Shown piece after piece: positions 7,435 through 14,867 of a DNA stretch of 33,206 nucleotides. Positions within the stretch are counted from its first letter, which is position 1. Each line of letters opens with the position of its first letter. The translations under genes were made by a program, and so were the position numbers. The DNA comes from Phycisphaerae bacterium (GTDB lineage: Bacteria; Planctomycetota; Phycisphaerae; UBA1845; PWPN01). The stretch covers positions 1 through 33,206 of the forward strand of contig JAGNEZ010000063.1 in assembly GCA_018003015.1 (NCBI GenBank), in the 5' to 3' direction. The notes under the pieces were generated by a model. That model was not told the origin of the DNA. It did not search any database and saw only the letters and a list, made by a program, of their open reading frames with translations.

Positions 7435-8307
7435 CTAGTAACTGTAAGCTCCGGTGGCTTGACTACCGTATCCGCCGCGGCCCACGTAGTTCTTGATCTT
7501 CCGGCGCGTTTCGACATGGCCGTCACCGAAGCCTGCATTGCTATCCATGAATCGGGTTGCGGGGACGTCGAGCAACTGGTAAGGGGTCGGTTCGGGGTTC
7601 TCGGAATGGAAGCTGCGGTAGGGCTTCAGCGGTGTGGACCAACCCTCCGCGGGCCAGGACTCGTTGACGTCGGCCACAATGACGTCCTGGGAATAACCAG
7701 CGTCCTGGGGTTCGTGATCCCTGCTGCGATTGCCCGACTCGGCCCAGAAGTAGGGGCCGGAGTAATCGCCCGCCCGCATCCCTGCGAAGAGGTTGTAGCC
7801 CATCATGTAGCTGGGGTTGCCGCCGTAGCCTCGGGACACATCCGCGACGAAGAAGACCCTGGACCACAGGCTGCGATCCTCCTCATCCGGGAGATTTTCC
7901 GTGCTATTAGCCGGCTGGAAGTAGTATGTTGACTTGATGAGCGGACACCAGAGGATCGCTGCGTGCTTGTTGGCGGCCTTGACGTACAGGAACCTGCGTA
8001 TGTCCGGTTGAGCGGTGCGGTTGTACTGGACCTGGTTGGGGTAGTTCGCGCCGCGCGTAGGGTACTTGCCTTTGCTCTCTGCAGCGTAGACCATCAGGCC
8101 CTTGACGATCTGAGAGATGCCGCTGCTGCAGGTGACCACCCGTGCCTGGCGGCGCGCCCGGCTGAGAGAGGGGAGCAGGACGGTGATCAGGAGGGCGATA
8201 ATGGCGACCACCACCAAGACCTCAATCAGCGTGAAGCCCGTCCGGGCAGTGAAGCCGAAGTGCCGGGCAGCATAGCTCACGGTTGTTCTAGGGATGGATG
8301 GGTTCAT
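7435..8307 (-). CDS. Prepilin-type (pseudopilin-like) protein, first gene of the leftward operon
   Basis: A 290-residue protein with a type IV/type II secretion prepilin N-terminus: cleavage motif TG-FTLIEV followed by the hydrophobic helix LVVVAIIALLITVLLPSLSRAR. The C-terminal region ends with the FGDGHVE signature seen in the large planctomycete prepilin families (H-X9-DG/DUF1559-like). The protein probably needs prepilin peptidase processing and assembles at or spans the cell envelope. The start is ATG 8307 with GGGAGG seven bases upstream; an upstream in-frame ATG at 8406 would place the start too near the promoter. It is followed at 9 nt by the lipoprotein. A role as a substrate-specific surface capture or secretion component of the catabolic operon is inference. 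Confidence 0.88.
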   Translation of the reverse strand: MNPSIPRTTVSYAARHFGFTARTGFTLIEVLVVVAIIALLITVLLPSLSRARRQARVVTCSSGISQIVKGLMVYAAESKGKYPTRGANYPNQVQYNRTAQPDIRRFLYVKAANKHAAILWCPLIKSTYYFQPANSTENLPDEEDRSLWSRVFFVADVSRGYGGNPSYMMGYNLFAGMRAGDYSGPYFWAESGNRSRDHEPQDAGYSQDVIVADVNESWPAEGWSTPLKPYRSFHSENPEPTPYQLLDVPATRFMDSNAGFGDGHVETRRKIKNYVGRGGYGSQATGAYSY

Positions 8308-8431
8308 CGCAAGACCTCCCGCGGAAGCCCTCATTTGTCGACTGACGACATGTGCATGCCCGATCCCGCCTCGGTCGGAGACACCGGCCTGAGTGCGGGG
8401 GGGCACGTTGCTCCCACAAGCCTAGGCTCGT

Positions 8432-8443
8432 GTAGGCAACTAC
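8432..8443. promoter_or_regulatory. Candidate operator dyad at the leftward transcription start
   Basis: GTAG-GCAA-CTAC is a perfect 4-bp inverted repeat with a 4-nt centre, placed just downstream of the -10 of the leftward promoter, where a bound repressor would block initiation. The GntR/LacI-type regulator encoded next door is the natural candidate to bind here. The arms are short, so this could be chance. Confidence 0.35.
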
Positions 8444-8450
8444 GCAAACA

Positions 8451-8479
8451 ATGGTAATAGGACCTAGTTTCCGTGTCAA
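8451..8479 (-). promoter_or_regulatory. Sigma-70-like promoter of the leftward catabolic operon
   Basis: On the minus strand TTGACA (8479-8474) is followed by 17 bases and TACCAT (8456-8451). The -35 is perfect and the -10 matches 4 of 6. Transcription would start near 8444, giving a leader of about 137 nt before the pseudopilin ATG. Confidence 0.55.
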
Positions 8480-8621
8480 TGGCCTTGGCCACTGGTCCGG
8501 ATCGGGAAGTGTGCGCAGATCCATACATGCCTCTATAATAATCATAACCATTTTTTAAATAAATACTAACATCTAACGGAGTCTGCCTAGTAAGCCGGTG
8601 GGGAATCCGACGGTCGGGGCA

Positions 8622-8650
8622 TTGACAAGCATCTCGACTTTTGTTTAACT
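8622..8650 (+). promoter_or_regulatory. Sigma-70-like promoter of the regulator gene
   Basis: TTGACA (8622-8627), a 17-nt spacer and TTAACT (8645-8650). The -35 is perfect and the -10 poor (3 of 6). It would give a leader of about 85 nt before the ATG at 8741. Confidence 0.4.
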
Positions 8651-8740
8651 GAATACATGAAAAGCCAACGACTCGCTCACCCATGGAGATCGGGTGGCAC
8701 ATACAGGCTGGGTCGGTTGGCGGTTGCTCTGGGTTGAAGC

Positions 8741-9880
8741 ATGATCGACATTCCCAGACGAGAAGGTGCTGCGGCCTCGATGCGGCTGGTTCGGGAGCTT
8801 CGCCGACTGGTGGTTGTTGGCCATCTTGGGGTGGGTGATCCGCTTCCGTCGATTCGCGAGCTGATTGAAGAGAAAGGTGTTGGCCAGTTCGCCGTTCGCC
8901 AGGCTCTGAAGCAGATTGAGCGTGAGGGCTGGGCCGCTCGTCGGGCCAATGGAGGCAAGCTATGGATTGCCTCGGGTGCGGCCGAGTGTGCCCGGGCGCG
9001 GATGGCCGTCGAACCTCCGCCGATCATCTTCATGCTCACCTCGCTGGACCGCCGGTTTGGTGGCGAGGACCAAGTCCGCGAGTTGGAGCGAGGTTTCGCG
9101 GGTGCGTTCGGCGCGTGCGAGGTTCGGCAGGTGGCCATTGACGTGGATGCTGGCGTGCAGCGGGTGGAGCGTCTGCTTGAGGAACACGAGCAGTTGTCGT
9201 GCGAAACGGGCTATCTGTTAGCCGGCCTGCCTTCGCAATCCAAGCTTGTCTTTTACCAGAGACAAGTGGCGAGCGTGGTGCTTGGTCACGTCGACCCGGA
9301 GCTGAATCTGCCATCTGTCGACGAGGACATCAGGCATGTTGGCTACACGGCGGGTCGGCTGCTGTGTCACCGGAAGCGGGCCGTAGTGCTCTTTTCGCGC
9401 GGGCTGGTGGGCGGCGAAGCGGAGCTGATCAACGGTGTGCGCCAGGCAGCTCGCGAGCTCTGCGGGCGCTATCCTTCCTGGGACGAATGCACCTGCTCGG
9501 TCCCCAATGATCCGCGGGCCTACGAGACGGCGATCGACCAGCTGCTGCAGAACGCTTCTGGGCCAATCGGTATTCTGGCAGTGCGTCCGCCGCTGGCGAT
9601 GGCGGTAGTCAAGGTTGCTGCCCGACGTGAGATTCCCATTCCGGAGCAGGTCGAACTCATCGGGTACCACCATTCCTCAGCGTACACCCATGTTCACCCG
9701 GAGATCACCTCGGTTGGCGTGAAGTCCATCGAGGAGCTGGGTCGTCAGGCGGCCCAGTTGCTGGCCGAATCGATGATTCGGCCCAGGGTGGTCGCTCGCA
9801 GGGAGTTAGTCGAATCCAATCTGATCGAGAGAGAATCAACTCTGCCCTCCGATGAGGGTAGGGTCCGCGGCGGTTCATGA
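8741..9880 (+). CDS. GntR-type transcription regulator with LacI-like sensor domain
   Basis: A 379-residue DNA-binding regulator. Residues about 14-80 form a GntR winged helix (LPSIRELIEEKGVGQFAVRQ, then ALKQIEREGW). Residues about 95-360 resemble a LacI/periplasmic-binding-protein sugar sensor, as in AraR-like regulators, with segments such as VVLGHVDPELNLPSVDEDIR and EQVELIGYHHSS. Such proteins usually repress sugar-use genes until a sugar ligand binds. It is divergent from the pseudopilin-sialidase-symporter operon and is followed at 39 nt by the 1329-residue secreted protein, so it may control both directions. An in-frame stop at 8735-8737 fixes the ATG at 8741 as the earliest start; no strong ribosome site is visible. 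Confidence 0.88.
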   Translation: MIDIPRREGAAASMRLVRELRRLVVVGHLGVGDPLPSIRELIEEKGVGQFAVRQALKQIEREGWAARRANGGKLWIASGAAECARARMAVEPPPIIFMLTSLDRRFGGEDQVRELERGFAGAFGACEVRQVAIDVDAGVQRVERLLEEHEQLSCETGYLLAGLPSQSKLVFYQRQVASVVLGHVDPELNLPSVDEDIRHVGYTAGRLLCHRKRAVVLFSRGLVGGEAELINGVRQAARELCGRYPSWDECTCSVPNDPRAYETAIDQLLQNASGPIGILAVRPPLAMAVVKVAARREIPIPEQVELIGYHHSSAYTHVHPEITSVGVKSIEELGRQAAQLLAESMIRPRVVARRELVESNLIERESTLPSDEGRVRGGS

Positions 9881-9919
9881 GCCGCTGATCGACCATCGAA
9901 ACGAAGGAGGCCAAGGAAG

Positions 9920-12900
9920 ATGAATCCGCACCTGTTCTCGTGGAGGCGCGTCGTGCTGTGGGCCTGCCTGGGGGCCAGCACGATTTGCCCTGCGGCCGTC
10001 GTGATGTCACACGTGGGCTCGAGTGATCCGGCCGCCGAGGGCTGGACGTTCAACGATTACACTTTCATCGGTGGCACCGTCTCTCCTGGAAACGACTCCG
10101 AGCCTTTCTGGCATATCCAGGCCAACGCCGGGGCGGCGCAGCGCTATCTCTACGACCTTGCCTCGGCGGACGTCGCCGACCCGGACGGCTGGACTTACAC
10201 TGTGCGGGTGAAGGTCAACGCCGCCAACATGGTGTTTGAAGCGTCGTTTGGGGTCATTGAAGGTGGCGACTGGTGGAACCTGCATCTGGTAGTTGGCGCG
10301 CCCGAGCAGACCGGCGTTTGGGTGGTCGACACCAACGCCAACCCGGTCGAGCGGCTCAGCTCCGTTGATCCCAGTGCAGCCTACCACACCTACCAGACCG
10401 TCTATGATCCCTCTGCCAATGGTGGGCTGGGTGGGGTCACCTTCTATCTGAATGGCATCCCCATCGGGGCGCGGTCCCGCGGGCAGGGGTACCCGGTGCC
10501 CGGCATGCTGAGGTTGGACTTCGGCGACAACGACCGGGGCAACGCCCCATCCGATTCCCAATGGTCGCTGGTTCGTTTTGAAACCGGCCAGCACCCGTTG
10601 ACGAACGACGCGTGCAGCGGTGCAGACATGATCACGGACGGCCTTATGGCTTCCTCGACGTTGGGCGCCTCGCCCGACGGCAGTGCTTCCTGTGGCAACT
10701 CTGACGGTTCACCTGATTTATGGTACAGCTACGCGGCCACATGTACCGGGATTGCGACGATCAGCACATGCGGTTCTGGCTTTGACACAGTGCTGGCCGT
10801 CTATTCGGGAACCTGTGAAGGGCTTACTGAAGTGGCCTGCAACAACGACTGCGATGGTGTTCCGTGTGGCGGTTGGTCTTCATGCGTCAGCTTCGCCGCT
10901 ACAGAGGGGCAGACCTACCTGGTTCGCGTGGCGGGGGCCGATGGTCAGGGTGGCGACTTCAACCTGAAGGTGCAATGCGGCGTGCCGGACAACGACACGT
11001 GTGCCCTAGCCACGGCCGTCGGACTTGGCAGCGTCGTCGGGACCACTTTGGGGGCCTCTGCTGACGGCTCGGGCAGCTGTGGCGGCTCGAACGGAAGCCC
11101 TGATGTCTGGTACGCATACACCTCGCCGGTGAACGGCACGCTCAAGATCGACACCTGCGGTGCGACATTCGATACGGTGGTATCAGTGCTCGACGGGTGC
11201 GGCGGGGCCGAACTGGCCTGCAACAATGACTGCGAGGGGGCCCCGTGCTCCGGTCCTGGTTCCTGTCTGAGCGTGGCCGTCGCGAAGGACCGCACCTATC
11301 TGATTCGTGTTGCCGGCGCCGCGGGGGCGAAGGGGGACTTCACCCTTTCGCTCGAGGACGACTCCGCCCAACAGTGGGCAGTACTCTATCAGGAGGTTTT
11401 TGCCACTGCCGGCATCAAGCGCCCCCTGGACTTCGCGGGTTGGAGTTGGATCAATGAGTCCGGCGTCGAGTACATTCCGACACTCGACAGCAATCCTGGC
11501 ATATCGTACGTTGGCGGTGCCGCCTTGCCTCCGGAGGGCTCAGTGAACTCCGATCCCGCCCTGCCCGACGGGTTGAGCGGTTACATCTATGTCGGTGATC
11601 CGTATCCGGACACCTATGGCTTGCTGTATACCCAGGAGTATCTGGTTCGTCGTGGAGGCGAGGCCAGACTGCGGTTCAGCTGGGCCGGATTGTCGAGCCC
11701 GATCACCTCAGCCCGTCTTGCCCTGCGCGTCGGTTCCACATGGCACGCGTCCGATCCGGCCATTCCCGGCGAACTCGGCAACTGGTCGAAGATCGGGCCG
11801 CTGGACCCCGATGCTCTCCAGTGGCGCGCCCTGGACTACACGCCGGGTACCCGCATGGCGCTTGGGGCGGCAGTCATGCTGCCGGCCGGAGACATTACCG
11901 CGTTCGGACTGTTGATTGAAGGTGTTGACGCTACCACCCGTGGCGATTATCGCTTCGACAACTTCCGCGTCGAGGGCGTTCAGTATGCGGACGCGTGTGC
12001 GAGCGCCCTGCCGATCACTGACGGCACGACCTACGGCTCTACGGCGTTTGCCACTCCGGGCGGGACCGCCTCGTGCGGCAGTTCCGACGGCAGCGCGGAT
12101 GTGTGGTATGCCTATACCGCGGCTTCGACCGGCCCACTCACGGTCGACAGCTGTGGCTCGTCCTTTGACACCGTGCTTTCGGTCCGGACCTCATGCGACG
12201 GGGCGGAACTGGGCTGCAGCGACAATGCCTGCGGGAACGGCTCGCGGCTGACGCTACCTGTCCATAAGGACGCCACCTACTACATCCGGGTCTCTGGAGC
12301 GAGTGGTACGGGCGGAGCCTTCGTGCTCCACGTAGGCTCGGGTACGGTGCCCAACGATGAGTGTGGCCATGCCCAGGTGGTCGTCGATGGCTTGACGACG
12401 GGCACCACGCTCGCCGCCTCCAATGACGGCACCGCTTCCTGCGGCGACTCGAACACGTCTCCGGACGTGTGGTACTCCTACACGGCCATCTGTAACGCGC
12501 CGCTCGAGATCAACACCTGCGGATCCGACTTCGACACGGTGCTGTCGGTGCTGGACGGTTGCGGGGGGGCCGAGCTCGCCTGCGATGATGACGCCTGCGG
12601 CCGACAATCGCGTGTAGAGATCTCTGCCGCGACCGTGGGTACGCACTACCTGATCCGGGTCTCGGGCAATGGTTACAGTCAAGGCAACGTCAAGCTGAAC
12701 GTGATCTGCAAGACGCCACCTCCGAACGACAACTGCGTGGATGCCGTGGTTTTGACCGCCGTGGGCGTGACTCACGGCACCACGACGTATGCCACGTCCG
12801 ACGGCGACGCGAGCTGCGGCGACTCCTACGGCAGTCCGGATGTCTGGTACGGTCTGACCGTGCCCAAGTCTGGGCAGCTCAAGGTCAAGGTTACCAGTGC

Positions 12901-13909
12901 CGAGTTCAGTCCGGTCGTGTCGATCCACCAGCCGGCGACATGCCCCGGCGATCTGGAGAACGAGGTTGGCTGTGGGACGCCCGCTCTGTCTCTGCGGGTG
13001 ATCGAGGGCGCGTCCTATCTGATCCGCGTGGCCGGTGTGGGAGCAGGCCGCGGGGCATTCGAGCTGGATATCTCGTATGGCACGGTGATCATCGAGCACA
13101 TCGGGCTGTTCGATCCGGCCACCGAGGGCTGGACACTGAACGATTACACTGGCGTCGGCGGCATCACTGGGCCGAGCAGTGATGGCGAGGACAGCTGGCG
13201 TATCCGGGCGAATGCCGGGGCTGCTCATCGTTATCTATATGCGCTGGGTACCTCCGACGTGTCGGATCCTCGTGGCTGGACGTATACCGCCAGGGTGAAG
13301 GTGAACGCGGCCTCCCAGGTATGGGAGTCGGCGTTTGGCGTCATCGAGGGTGGCGACTGGTGGAGTCTGAGCCTGGTGCCGGGCAGCCCGGAAACCCGAG
13401 GCGTGTTCCTGGTCAACCCCAGCTACGGTGCCGGGCCGCGGGTGAGCGAGATCGATCCGAGTGCAGCCTTTCACACCTATCAGATCATCTCTGATGCGGC
13501 GGTGAACGGAGGTGCTGGAGGAGTCACTTACTACCTTGACGGGGTGCCCCTGGCCACGCAGGCTCGCGGAGACGTACCCCAGGTGGGAGGGATGACGCGC
13601 CTGGACTTCGGTGATAACGACAGCACCAGTGCGGCGTCGGATTCGCAGTGGTCGCTGGTGCGGTTCGAGATCGGCAACTCCGCGCTCTGCCCGCGGCCGT
13701 TCGCCGACACAGACGCGGATGGTGATGTGGACCAGCGGGACTTCGGCGTCTATCAAGTGTGCTATGCGGGTAGCGGCGGTGGGGTCCTCGAGGGTTGCCG
13801 GTGCCTTGACGCCGACGGCGATGGCGACGTCGATACCACCGACTTCGAGAAGTTCCAGGCTTGCTTCAGCGGCCCGGCGGTGCCGGCCGATCCCGCATGC
13901 AATGACTGA
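9920..13909 (+). CDS. Large modular secreted protein: module D, PPC-like repeats, module D, dockerin
   Basis: A 1329-residue secreted protein with a signal peptide ending about residue 26. Modules in order are: D1, LamG-like (28-224); PPC-like repeats 1-2 (226-478); a distinct beta-rich segment (480-690); PPC-like repeats 3-5 (691-1053); D2 (1056-1254); and a dockerin-like pair of calcium loops, DTDADGDVDQRDF and DADGDGDVDTTDF (1263-1315), with a Cys-rich tail. Each PPC-like repeat carries D-x-W-Y-x-Y, S/T-C-G-x-x-F-D-T-V and Y-L/I-R-V-x-G landmarks, many with paired cysteines. No catalytic domain is recognised, so a binding or scaffold role on the surface is likely. AAGGAGG at 9904-9910 fixes the ATG. 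It lies 39 nt after the regulator. Confidence 0.85.
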   Translation: MNPHLFSWRRVVLWACLGASTICPAAVVMSHVGSSDPAAEGWTFNDYTFIGGTVSPGNDSEPFWHIQANAGAAQRYLYDLASADVADPDGWTYTVRVKVNAANMVFEASFGVIEGGDWWNLHLVVGAPEQTGVWVVDTNANPVERLSSVDPSAAYHTYQTVYDPSANGGLGGVTFYLNGIPIGARSRGQGYPVPGMLRLDFGDNDRGNAPSDSQWSLVRFETGQHPLTNDACSGADMITDGLMASSTLGASPDGSASCGNSDGSPDLWYSYAATCTGIATISTCGSGFDTVLAVYSGTCEGLTEVACNNDCDGVPCGGWSSCVSFAATEGQTYLVRVAGADGQGGDFNLKVQCGVPDNDTCALATAVGLGSVVGTTLGASADGSGSCGGSNGSPDVWYAYTSPVNGTLKIDTCGATFDTVVSVLDGCGGAELACNNDCEGAPCSGPGSCLSVAVAKDRTYLIRVAGAAGAKGDFTLSLEDDSAQQWAVLYQEVFATAGIKRPLDFAGWSWINESGVEYIPTLDSNPGISYVGGAALPPEGSVNSDPALPDGLSGYIYVGDPYPDTYGLLYTQEYLVRRGGEARLRFSWAGLSSPITSARLALRVGSTWHASDPAIPGELGNWSKIGPLDPDALQWRALDYTPGTRMALGAAVMLPAGDITAFGLLIEGVDATTRGDYRFDNFRVEGVQYADACASALPITDGTTYGSTAFATPGGTASCGSSDGSADVWYAYTAASTGPLTVDSCGSSFDTVLSVRTSCDGAELGCSDNACGNGSRLTLPVHKDATYYIRVSGASGTGGAFVLHVGSGTVPNDECGHAQVVVDGLTTGTTLAASNDGTASCGDSNTSPDVWYSYTAICNAPLEINTCGSDFDTVLSVLDGCGGAELACDDDACGRQSRVEISAATVGTHYLIRVSGNGYSQGNVKLNVICKTPPPNDNCVDAVVLTAVGVTHGTTTYATSDGDASCGDSYGSPDVWYGLTVPKSGQLKVKVTSAEFSPVVSIHQPATCPGDLENEVGCGTPALSLRVIEGASYLIRVAGVGAGRGAFELDISYGTVIIEHIGLFDPATEGWTLNDYTGVGGITGPSSDGEDSWRIRANAGAAHRYLYALGTSDVSDPRGWTYTARVKVNAASQVWESAFGVIEGGDWWSLSLVPGSPETRGVFLVNPSYGAGPRVSEIDPSAAFHTYQIISDAAVNGGAGGVTYYLDGVPLATQARGDVPQVGGMTRLDFGDNDSTSAASDSQWSLVRFEIGNSALCPRPFADTDADGDVDQRDFGVYQVCYAGSGGGVLEGCRCLDADGDGDVDTTDFEKFQACFSGPAVPADPACND
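10001..10591 (+). repeat. Module D, copy 1
   Basis: First of four copies of an about 200-residue LamG-like module. Landmarks are SSDPAAEGWTFNDYT, GWTYTVRVKVN, SFGVIEGGDWWNLHLV, YHTYQ and DSQWSLVRFE. Confidence 0.75.
10595..11353 (+). repeat. PPC-like repeats 1 and 2
   Basis: Two about 125-residue beta modules in tandem, each with SPDLWYSY or SPDVWYAY, STCGSGFDTV or DTCGATFDTV, CNNDC and a YLVRVAG or YLIRVAG strand. They resemble bacterial pre-peptidase C-terminal domains. Confidence 0.7.
11990..13078 (+). repeat. PPC-like repeats 3 to 5
   Basis: Three further tandem copies of the same beta module. The third is the most diverged (it lacks the S/T-C-G-x-x-F-D-T signature) and joins directly to module D copy 2. 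Confidence 0.7.
13085..13681 (+). repeat. Module D, copy 2
   Basis: C-terminal copy in the 1329-residue protein, with DPATEGWTLNDYTGVGG, GWTYTARVKVN, AFGVIEGGDWWSL and SDSQWSLVRFEIG. The bases encoding its last 15 residues are nearly the same as in copy 4. Confidence 0.75.
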
Positions 13910-13968
13910 GCGTTTGTTTCAGTTGTGTTGGTTGCTGTGACTGTTGGCGGTGCGAAAGGAGAAAAGGA

Positions 13969-14715
13969 ATGCGCGCGCGGAACCTGATTCGAGGTGTTGA
14001 GGTTGTACTGGGCCTCTTGACAGTTGCCGCAGTCGCCGGTGCGGCTCCGTACCAGCATGCAGGATCGACCGACCCTGCGTCTGAAGGCTGGGTGCTCAAC
14101 GACTACACCGGTCTGGGGGGTGCGGTGGCTCCGGGCTGGGACAGCGAGGCGTTCTGGCAGACGCATGGCAATGCCGGGAGCGTTCAACGCTACCTTCAGG
14201 ACATCACCCCGGCAGACGTGAACGACCCGACCGGCTGGACGTACACCGCGAGGGTGAAGGCCAACCTGGCCACGGACATTCTCGAAGCCTCTTTTGGCGT
14301 CATCGACGGTCAGGAATGGTGGCAGGTTCACCTGCTGACCAGCGCCGCGGCGGGGGTTTATCTCATGAACCCCGACGCGTCCACGGGGCCGCAGCTCAGC
14401 GGAGTTGATCCCAGTCTCGAGTACCACACGTATCAGATTGTCTTCAACCCGACTGGCGCGGGCGGAGGAGGGGAGGCCACTTACTACGTAGATGGTATGG
14501 CGACTGGTTCGCGGATGCGTGGCCAGAACTTCAATGCCGGCGTTGCAGGGCTCTATCGGCTCGACTTTGGCGACAATGATCGGGGGGCGACAGAATCCGA
14601 CTCGCAATGGGCGCTGGTACGTTTTGAACTTGGGCAGCATCCTGTACCGGAGCCGGCCTCGATTCTGATGGTTGGTCTGAGTGGTTGGCTCCTGGTGAAA
14701 CGCCGCTCGAGATGA
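13969..14715 (+). CDS. Single-module D protein with PEP-CTERM anchor
   Basis: A 248-residue exported protein: signal peptide (about 1-25), one complete module D (26-223) and a PEP-CTERM sorting tail at 226-248 consisting of VPEPAS, a hydrophobic helix ILMVGLSGWLLV and a basic end KRRSR. PEP-CTERM proteins are processed by exosortases and routed to the envelope or outside. The protein is thus module D on an anchoring tail, while its neighbours carry the same module on dockerins. AAAGGAG precedes the ATG. It begins 59 nt after the 1329-residue protein. Function is unknown; binding of a glycan or cell-surface ligand is a reasonable guess for a LamG-like fold. Confidence 0.83.
   Translation: MRARNLIRGVEVVLGLLTVAAVAGAAPYQHAGSTDPASEGWVLNDYTGLGGAVAPGWDSEAFWQTHGNAGSVQRYLQDITPADVNDPTGWTYTARVKANLATDILEASFGVIDGQEWWQVHLLTSAAAGVYLMNPDASTGPQLSGVDPSLEYHTYQIVFNPTGAGGGGEATYYVDGMATGSRMRGQNFNAGVAGLYRLDFGDNDRGATESDSQWALVRFELGQHPVPEPASILMVGLSGWLLVKRRSR
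14044..14637 (+). repeat. Module D, copy 3
   Basis: The only copy that forms a protein by itself, with STDPASEGWVLNDYTGLGG, SFGVIDGQEWWQVHLL and SDSQWALVRFELG. Confidence 0.75.
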
Positions 14716-14867
14716 AAGGCAGACCCGTGCCCTGGATGACGTCGGGCGCGGGCCGCGCCGCCGTTCAGGCGTGCCTCGTTTTCCTCTGGCGGTTCATTGA
14801 TCCGACCGGAGTAGTTGTGCCATTGAAGCAGCGTAGTTCTGCACCGGTGGGAACAGAGGTGAAGGAT

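Larger units (their letters stand above)
8308..8740. other. Divergent intergenic control region
   Basis: The 433 bases between the pseudopilin and the regulator hold outward-facing promoters (8451-8479 minus, 8622-8650 plus), a dyad at 8432-8443, an 8-base palindrome GCCTAGGC at 8420-8427 and an AT-rich island at about 8533-8580 that contrasts strongly with the surrounding GC-rich DNA. A perfect TATAAT at 8534-8539 has no good -35 partner. No gene is seen. Confidence 0.7.

Noticed and set aside
12254-13228. 324-codon minus-strand frame within the 1329-residue gene
   Set aside because: Antisense shadow with repeated His/Arg/Val-rich composition mirrored from the repeats on the other strand, and no ribosome site.
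14685-14867. Upstream extension of the sialidase-like gene
   Set aside because: The extension is hydrophilic and overlaps the preceding gene end, while ATG 14868 has a good ribosome site and begins a signal peptide.
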